Below, piece by piece: positions 60,152-64,000 of a stretch of DNA of 64,000 nt (the first letter of the stretch is position 1; each line of letters begins with the position of its first letter). The DNA is taken from the NCBI GenBank assembly GCA_963742925.1, contig CAVUNV010000004.1, positions 310,001 through 374,000 on the forward strand, read 5' to 3'. This DNA comes from PALSA-612 sp963742925 (GTDB taxonomy: Bacteria > Actinomycetota > Thermoleophilia > Gaiellales > Gaiellaceae). Made by a program: the position numbers and the translations under genes. The notes under the pieces are model-generated. The model ran no database searches. It saw nothing but the letters and a program-made list of their open reading frames with translations, and was not told the DNA's origin.

Positions 60152-61269
60152 CCGCCCACCCCGCCGTGGAGAGAACCGGTGACGGTGTTGGAGCCCTCGG
60201 GGATCTGGAGGTCGAGCCGGACCTGGGTCGAGCCGCCGTCCGCCGTCTGCACGGAGGTGAGCACACGGGTGCCCTGGAGCCCGACCACGTGGCCGGTGGC
60301 CCAGCTGCTGCCTCCGGTCGGCAACAGGCCGACGACACTGTCGATCATCTGGACGCCGCCGCCGTCGGCTGCCTGGCCGCGGATCGCCAGGTGCACCCGG
60401 CCGCTGAAGCCACCCCTGGCGCGGGCGTCGATCAGGATCGTGACGAGGCCGTTGCCGGCCGGCACCTCCTTGAGCGTTCCGTGCAGCCTCGCGTCGAACC
60501 GGCCCGAAGGAAGCGACGGAGCCGTCTGCACGGCGGCGGTCGGGGTGGTGCCGGTGATCCGGGCGCCCGTGCCGGCTGCCGCCGTGCGCCGTGCGCCCAG
60601 GATGCTGGAAGGCGTTCCCGCCTTCGCGGCCCAACCTCTCTCGAGCGGGCCCCCGCGGGCCCAGACGAGCAGGCCGACGAGGACGGCGATCCCCCCGATC
60701 GTCGCCCCGGCGCGGACGAGCGGCAGCGCGTCGCGTGCCTCCCAGACCCGCCAGAGAACGGCCGCGAACACGAGCAGGCCGGAGAGCACGCCGAGGACGG
60801 CGAGCCAGCCCGACTTCGCGTCGCTGCCGGTACCGAGCGAGTGCAGGAGCGCGACGGGCCAGGCGGCATAGGCGAACCAGTGCACGAACCGCCACGCGCG
60901 GACGCCGATCCGGCGGCGCAGGAAGCTCGTGATCGTCAGGGCGAGGAGGAGGTCGAACGCAAGCGTGCCCATCGCCATCCAGAACGGGCGGTACGGCGAA
61001 AGGAAGGGCACGAACGCGTCGATCCATCCGATCGGCGCGAAGGCGTCGGTGACCGTCGTGACGACGTGGACGGCGGTGAACGCGATCGCGAGCAGCGTCA
61101 CGTTGCGGTGCAGCCCGTAGGTCAGGAAACGCGGCCAGTGGGTCGTCCGCCACCGGGTCGAGTTCATCACTCCGAGCACGATCGCGCCGGTGAGGAGGAG
61201 CAGCGCGACGGCGCCCGAGCCGCGTGTCAGGTACCAGAGCGCCTGGCCGTTCGAGGCGAGGAGCGTCAT
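60148..61269 (-). CDS. Ferric-reductase-like transmembrane protein with beta-rich C-terminal domain
   Basis: 373 residues. The N-terminal part (about 1-215) is a six-helix heme domain with histidine pairs H54/H68 (GLHRN, AVHVV) and H130/H143 (RFVHW, LLHSL), the spacing of NOX/FRE bis-heme proteins. The C-terminal domain (about 260-373) is beta-rich and probably outside the membrane: LHGTLKEVPAGNGLVTI and QVRLDLQIPEGSNTV. It lacks a fused flavodoxin-reductase domain; the NuoF-like protein next to it may replace that part. ATG overlaps the ApbE stop. Confidence 0.8.
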   Translation of the reverse strand: MTLLASNGQALWYLTRGSGAVALLLLTGAIVLGVMNSTRWRTTHWPRFLTYGLHRNVTLLAIAFTAVHVVTTVTDAFAPIGWIDAFVPFLSPYRPFWMAMGTLAFDLLLALTITSFLRRRIGVRAWRFVHWFAYAAWPVALLHSLGTGSDAKSGWLAVLGVLSGLLVFAAVLWRVWEARDALPLVRAGATIGGIAVLVGLLVWARGGPLERGWAAKAGTPSSILGARRTAAAGTGARITGTTPTAAVQTAPSLPSGRFDARLHGTLKEVPAGNGLVTILIDARARGGFSGRVHLAIRGQAADGGGVQMIDSVVGLLPTGGSSWATGHVVGLQGTRVLTSVQTADGGSTQVRLDLQIPEGSNTVTGSLHGGVGG

Positions 61270-62189
61270 GCCGCCTCGGCCGGCCAGCCGGCGACGCGCA
61301 TCGTTTCGCCGGTCTCACCGACGAGACGGGACGGCAGCGCGCGCTCCTCGAGCCAGGCCGGTGCTTCGCTCCCGAGCACGATCGCGGCTGTGCTCGCGGC
61401 GTTGGCGTCGACGCAGGTGGCCGCGGCGACGCTCACCGTTCGCCAGGCCCGATCCGCCGGCCGGCCGGTGCGTGGATCGAGAATGTGGTGGAGCTCGGCC
61501 GAGCCGGCCCGCCAGTGCCGCACGGTCGTGCTCGAGCTGGCGAGGCCTCCGCTCCGGATCGAGATCACCGGGCCCGGCGAGTCCGGGGACGCGGAGTGGC
61601 TGTCGGCGATCCGGACGGGCCAGCCGTCCGCCGGCGGCTCTCCTGCGACCGACACGTCGCCGCCGAGCGAGACGAGGGCCCCGCAGCCCGCAGCCGTTGC
61701 GGCTGCACGCGCGGAGCGGTCGGCGGCGAGCGCCTTCGCGGTGGCACCGAGGTCGAGCTCGACGCCTTCGGGCACGCGGACACGCTTCCGATCGGTGTCC
61801 AGCTCGACGCTCTCCCAGCGGGCGACGGGCGCGAACCCGACCCGGAACGTGCGGCCGTCCCTGCGCCGGACGAGCTCGAACGTCCGGTCGTAGCCGGCGA
61901 GGCGGAGCGCACGGCCGATGGTCGGGTCGCACAGGCCGCCGGTGGCCACGGCTGCGTGCAGCGCGACCTCGATGGCGCGGAGCAGATTGTCGCCGACCGT
62001 TACCCACCGACCCGCTCCGGCGTTCAGGCGGACGAGCTCCGAGTCGGAGCGAAAGCGGCTGCAGGTCTCGTCGACGGCTTGTAGCTCGGCCTCGAGCGCC
62101 GAACGGGCAGCCGCGAGACCGGAGGGATCGGTGACCACGAGTGTGGCGGTCGTTCCGAGCGCGGGGAACGAGCAGGAGGCGGCGCTCAC
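61266..62189 (-). CDS. apbE: FAD:protein FMN transferase ApbE
   Basis: A 307-residue ApbE-type flavin transferase. Conserved segments: FPALGTTATLVV, DETCSRFRSDSELVRLNAG, LDLGATAKALAADRS, SLGGDVSVAGEPP, HHILDPRTGRPAD and ATCVDANAASTAAIVLG. It attaches FMN to threonine or serine of exported flavoproteins. No FMN-binding domain with the acceptor motif SGAT is seen in the window, so the target is elsewhere or atypical. The GTG overlaps the stop of the proline-rich gene. Confidence 0.88.
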   Translation of the reverse strand: MSAASCSFPALGTTATLVVTDPSGLAAARSALEAELQAVDETCSRFRSDSELVRLNAGAGRWVTVGDNLLRAIEVALHAAVATGGLCDPTIGRALRLAGYDRTFELVRRRDGRTFRVGFAPVARWESVELDTDRKRVRVPEGVELDLGATAKALAADRSARAAATAAGCGALVSLGGDVSVAGEPPADGWPVRIADSHSASPDSPGPVISIRSGGLASSSTTVRHWRAGSAELHHILDPRTGRPADRAWRTVSVAAATCVDANAASTAAIVLGSEAPAWLEERALPSRLVGETGETMRVAGWPAEAA

Positions 62190-62545
62190 GAGCCTCCGGA
62201 GACGACCGCCGGCGGCGAGTAGCTCGGCTGCGGAGCCTGGTACGGAGGTGCCGGAGACGGTGCCGGCGCGGCCTGCGCCTCGTCGCCCGAGCTGAGCGCG
62301 GGCAGCGAGGGTGGCGGCGGGACCCTGTTCGTCCGGGCTCGCGCGGGGTGGACGGGCCGGGCGGTCCGGATCGGCTGCGCCGGACGCGGGTGCTTGCGGC
62401 CTGCGTTCCCCTGGGCGGCGAGCGCGGCGAAGACGCCGGTCAGGACGGCGGTCGCGACCGTCAGGCCGCGGGTCATGACCTGAAGCCGCCTGAGGCCCCG
62501 GTTGCGGGCGTTCAGGTGGAAATGCCTGTGTCGCTCGACCGGCAC
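62186..62545 (-). CDS. Small proline-rich membrane-anchored protein
   Basis: 119 residues. A basic N-terminus (HFHLNARNRGLRRL) precedes one helix (GLTVATAVLTGVFAALAAQ), then a long Pro/Ala-rich tail (PPPPSLPALSSGDE, PAPSPAPPYQAP). No conserved family is recognised. Candidate start is GTG 62545; ATG 62476 is possible. It overlaps apbE by GTGA and may span the wall for the electron module. Confidence 0.6.
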   Translation of the reverse strand: MPVERHRHFHLNARNRGLRRLQVMTRGLTVATAVLTGVFAALAAQGNAGRKHPRPAQPIRTARPVHPARARTNRVPPPPSLPALSSGDEAQAAPAPSPAPPYQAPQPSYSPPAVVSGGS

Positions 62546-62590
62546 GGTGCCCAGTCCACCAGGGGCAGATGAACCCCCAATGAGAGCTGT

Positions 62591-64000
62591 TTACGCGCCT
62601 GTCGAGAGGAGATCCGGCGCGGGCTCCTCGACGGCGTCCAGCGGCCCCCGCTCGAGCCTGATCCAGACGTCGGCTCCACCGCCCGGGTCGGCGCCGACGC
62701 CGGCCTCGCCCCCGTGCGCGCGGGCGATCAGGTCGACGATCGACAGCCCGAGCCCGGTGCCGCCGCTCGCCGCGGACGTCGTCGGCCCGGCTGAAGCGGT
62801 CGAACGCGCGGGCGGCGAAACCGGGCGGGAAGCCCGTGCCCTGGTCGACGACGTGGATCTCGACGACGGTGCCGACCCCACGAGCCGACAGCTCGATCCG
62901 GCCGGCGCCGTGCACGAGCGCGTTCTCGATCAGGTTGCCGAGCGCCTGCTCGAGGCGGGTCGGGTCGGCGTCCACGACGACGCCCGGGTCGCAGGCGACG
63001 TGGATCTCGCGTCCGCTCGCCGCCGCGCGGGCGGAGAAGCGCTCTGCGGTGCTGCGCAGCAGCTCTGCCACGTCGACGTGCTCGCGGCGGATCGGAAGGC
63101 CGCCCTGGTCGGAACGGGCGATCAGCAGCAGATCCTCTGCGAGTCGTGTCAGCCGCTCGGTCTCCTCGGCTGCCGATTCGAGCGCCGCGCGCTGCTCGTC
63201 GTACGTCCGTGGGCGCCGGAGCGCGAGCTCGAGCTCGGTGCGGAGGAGGGCCAGCGGCGTCCGCAGCTCGTGACTCGCGTCGGCGACGAAGCGGCGCTCG
63301 TGCTCGAAGGCCGCCTCCAGCCGCCCGAGCATGTCGTTCAGCGTCTCGGCAAGACGTGCGATCTCGTCACGGCTCCCCGGTACCGGCAGGCGCAGCCCCG
63401 GCGTGGAGGCTGAGATCTCCGCCGCCCGGCGCCGCATCGACTCGACGTGGCGGAGGGTCGCCGCCGCCAGCGCGTAGCCGGCCAGCGAGGCCAGCAGGAG
63501 CGCGATCGGCCCGGCCACCGCGAGCTCCGTGAGCAGGCGATCGAGCGTCTCCTGCCTGGATGCCAGCGAGCTGGCGAACACCAGCACCTGGGTCTTCCCG
63601 GCGGTCTGCACGGGGAGCGCGTAGACCCGCCATACGGACTTGCGGCCCGGAAGCTCGCTCGTCTGCAGCACCTTCGCTCCGCCGAGGACGTGGGCGACCG
63701 TCGAGCCGCTCACCAGCGGCGCGAGACCGGCCGCCGACGAGCGCACCACCTTGCCGCGGCCGTCGAGCACCTGGGCCAGCGTCTCGCCTCGCGCCTGGTC
63801 GGGGTCGACCAGGCGCACGTCGGGGTCGGTCAGAGCACCGTCGCGCTTGACGTGGTCGAGGGTTTCCCCGGCGCCGGCGCGCAGGCTCTGGTCGACGGAC
63901 GTGAGCAGCTCGCCGCCCACCCTGATGTAGACGAAGAACCCGACCGCCGTCAGCACCACGGCCATCGTGGTGGCGAAGACGAGCGTCAGTCGCAGGCGGA
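62591..64000 (-). pseudogene. Two-component sensor histidine kinase (partial, one frameshift)
   Basis: It runs off the right edge. Visible: first helix (TMAVVLTAVGFFVYIRVG), an extracellular region of about 130 residues (HVLGGAKVLQTSELPG), second helix (AVAGPIALLLASLAGYALAA), HAMP-like linker, the H-box in VADASHELRTPLALLRTEL, and the N-box in LGNLIENALVHGAG. A frame break near 62772-62778 (one extra C) separates FDRFSRADDV from AASGGTGLGLSIVDL, where the G2 box resumes. Beyond the stop comes the proline-rich gene of the electron module, 45 bases away. The response regulator is probably upstream, outside the window. Confidence 0.8.

Noticed and set aside
61266..63965. 899-residue kinase-ApbE fusion
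   Set aside because: Produced by a frame break in the kinase near 62775; the kinase stops at 62591 and ApbE has its own GTG at 62189.
1..64000. CRISPR array, insertion sequence or phage genes
   Set aside because: No regularly spaced repeats, transposase, integrase or phage structural genes were seen.

Overview
The window is high-GC DNA from an actinobacterium. Two F420-type luciferase-like oxidoreductases, a NOX/FRE-like heme protein paired with a NuoF-like flavoprotein, a YprA/MrfA-type helicase, a PE-LIG-POL LigD, and starts that are mostly GTG or ATG without a leader would fit the deep-branching Thermoleophilia (Gaiellales or Solirubrobacterales). That placement is inferred from gene content, not from a marker tree.

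Layout. 1-3.6 kb: envelope genes (stomatin/SPFH fragment, NfeD protease, secreted PGRP amidase). 3.7-11.5 kb: a fatty-acid block, fabZ-fabH-fabD-fabG-fabF, a HAD hydrolase, a tandem-GNAT protein, then accD-accA; acpP is absent from its usual place. 11.7-29.6 kb: housekeeping and repair genes (LigD, type II NADH dehydrogenase, LOG-like protein, MrfA helicase, thiD-thiL, thioredoxin, Ppm1-type glycosyltransferase, PolX, a PLP decarboxylase, Nudix, trehalose-phosphatase, two half-size TauE transporters, an M23 peptidase, small envelope proteins). 29.6-35.6 kb: hsp20-lon, facing an rmlA-C-D-B dTDP-rhamnose cluster. 35.6-42.2 kb: a SpoIID-subtilase fusion, two luciferase-like oxidoreductases and a metallo-beta-lactamase/Rieske protein. 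42.2-46.1 kb: a four-gene nucleotide-sugar operon resembling the Wbp di-N-acetylated uronate pathway without its aminotransferase. 46.2-49.3 kb: tRNA-Lys and a 3 kb segment bounded by a repeat of the tRNA 3' end. 49.3-56 kb: aldo-keto reductase, acetyltransferase, a DGRSPDT-repeat surface protein divergent from a CRP-like regulator that has its own palindromic operator, EamA transporter, DUF218, glycosyltransferase, Na+/H+ antiporter. 56-58.5 kb: NarL-type kinase and a response regulator fused to a cyclase-like domain. 58.6-64 kb: a histidine kinase, proline-rich protein, ApbE, two-heme membrane protein, NuoF-like flavoprotein and a 3Fe-4S-type ferredoxin, all coupled by stop/start overlaps; this looks like a transmembrane electron-export module.

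Two patterns run through the whole window. First, about seventeen transcription units start with a TANNNT hexamer ending exactly 6 or 7 bases before the start codon, as expected for leaderless mRNAs; several divergent pairs share one symmetric hexamer. Second, ten genes carry one or more single-base frameshifts (about sixteen in all, nearly all +1), with conserved motifs intact on both sides. This looks like insertion error in the assembly more than real gene decay.

Two convergent intergenic regions 8 kb apart carry the same promoter-plus-hairpin element (GGGTGG-N-GGGTGG, then a CCCCACCC/GGGTGGGG stem). It is the best candidate here for an undescribed small RNA family.
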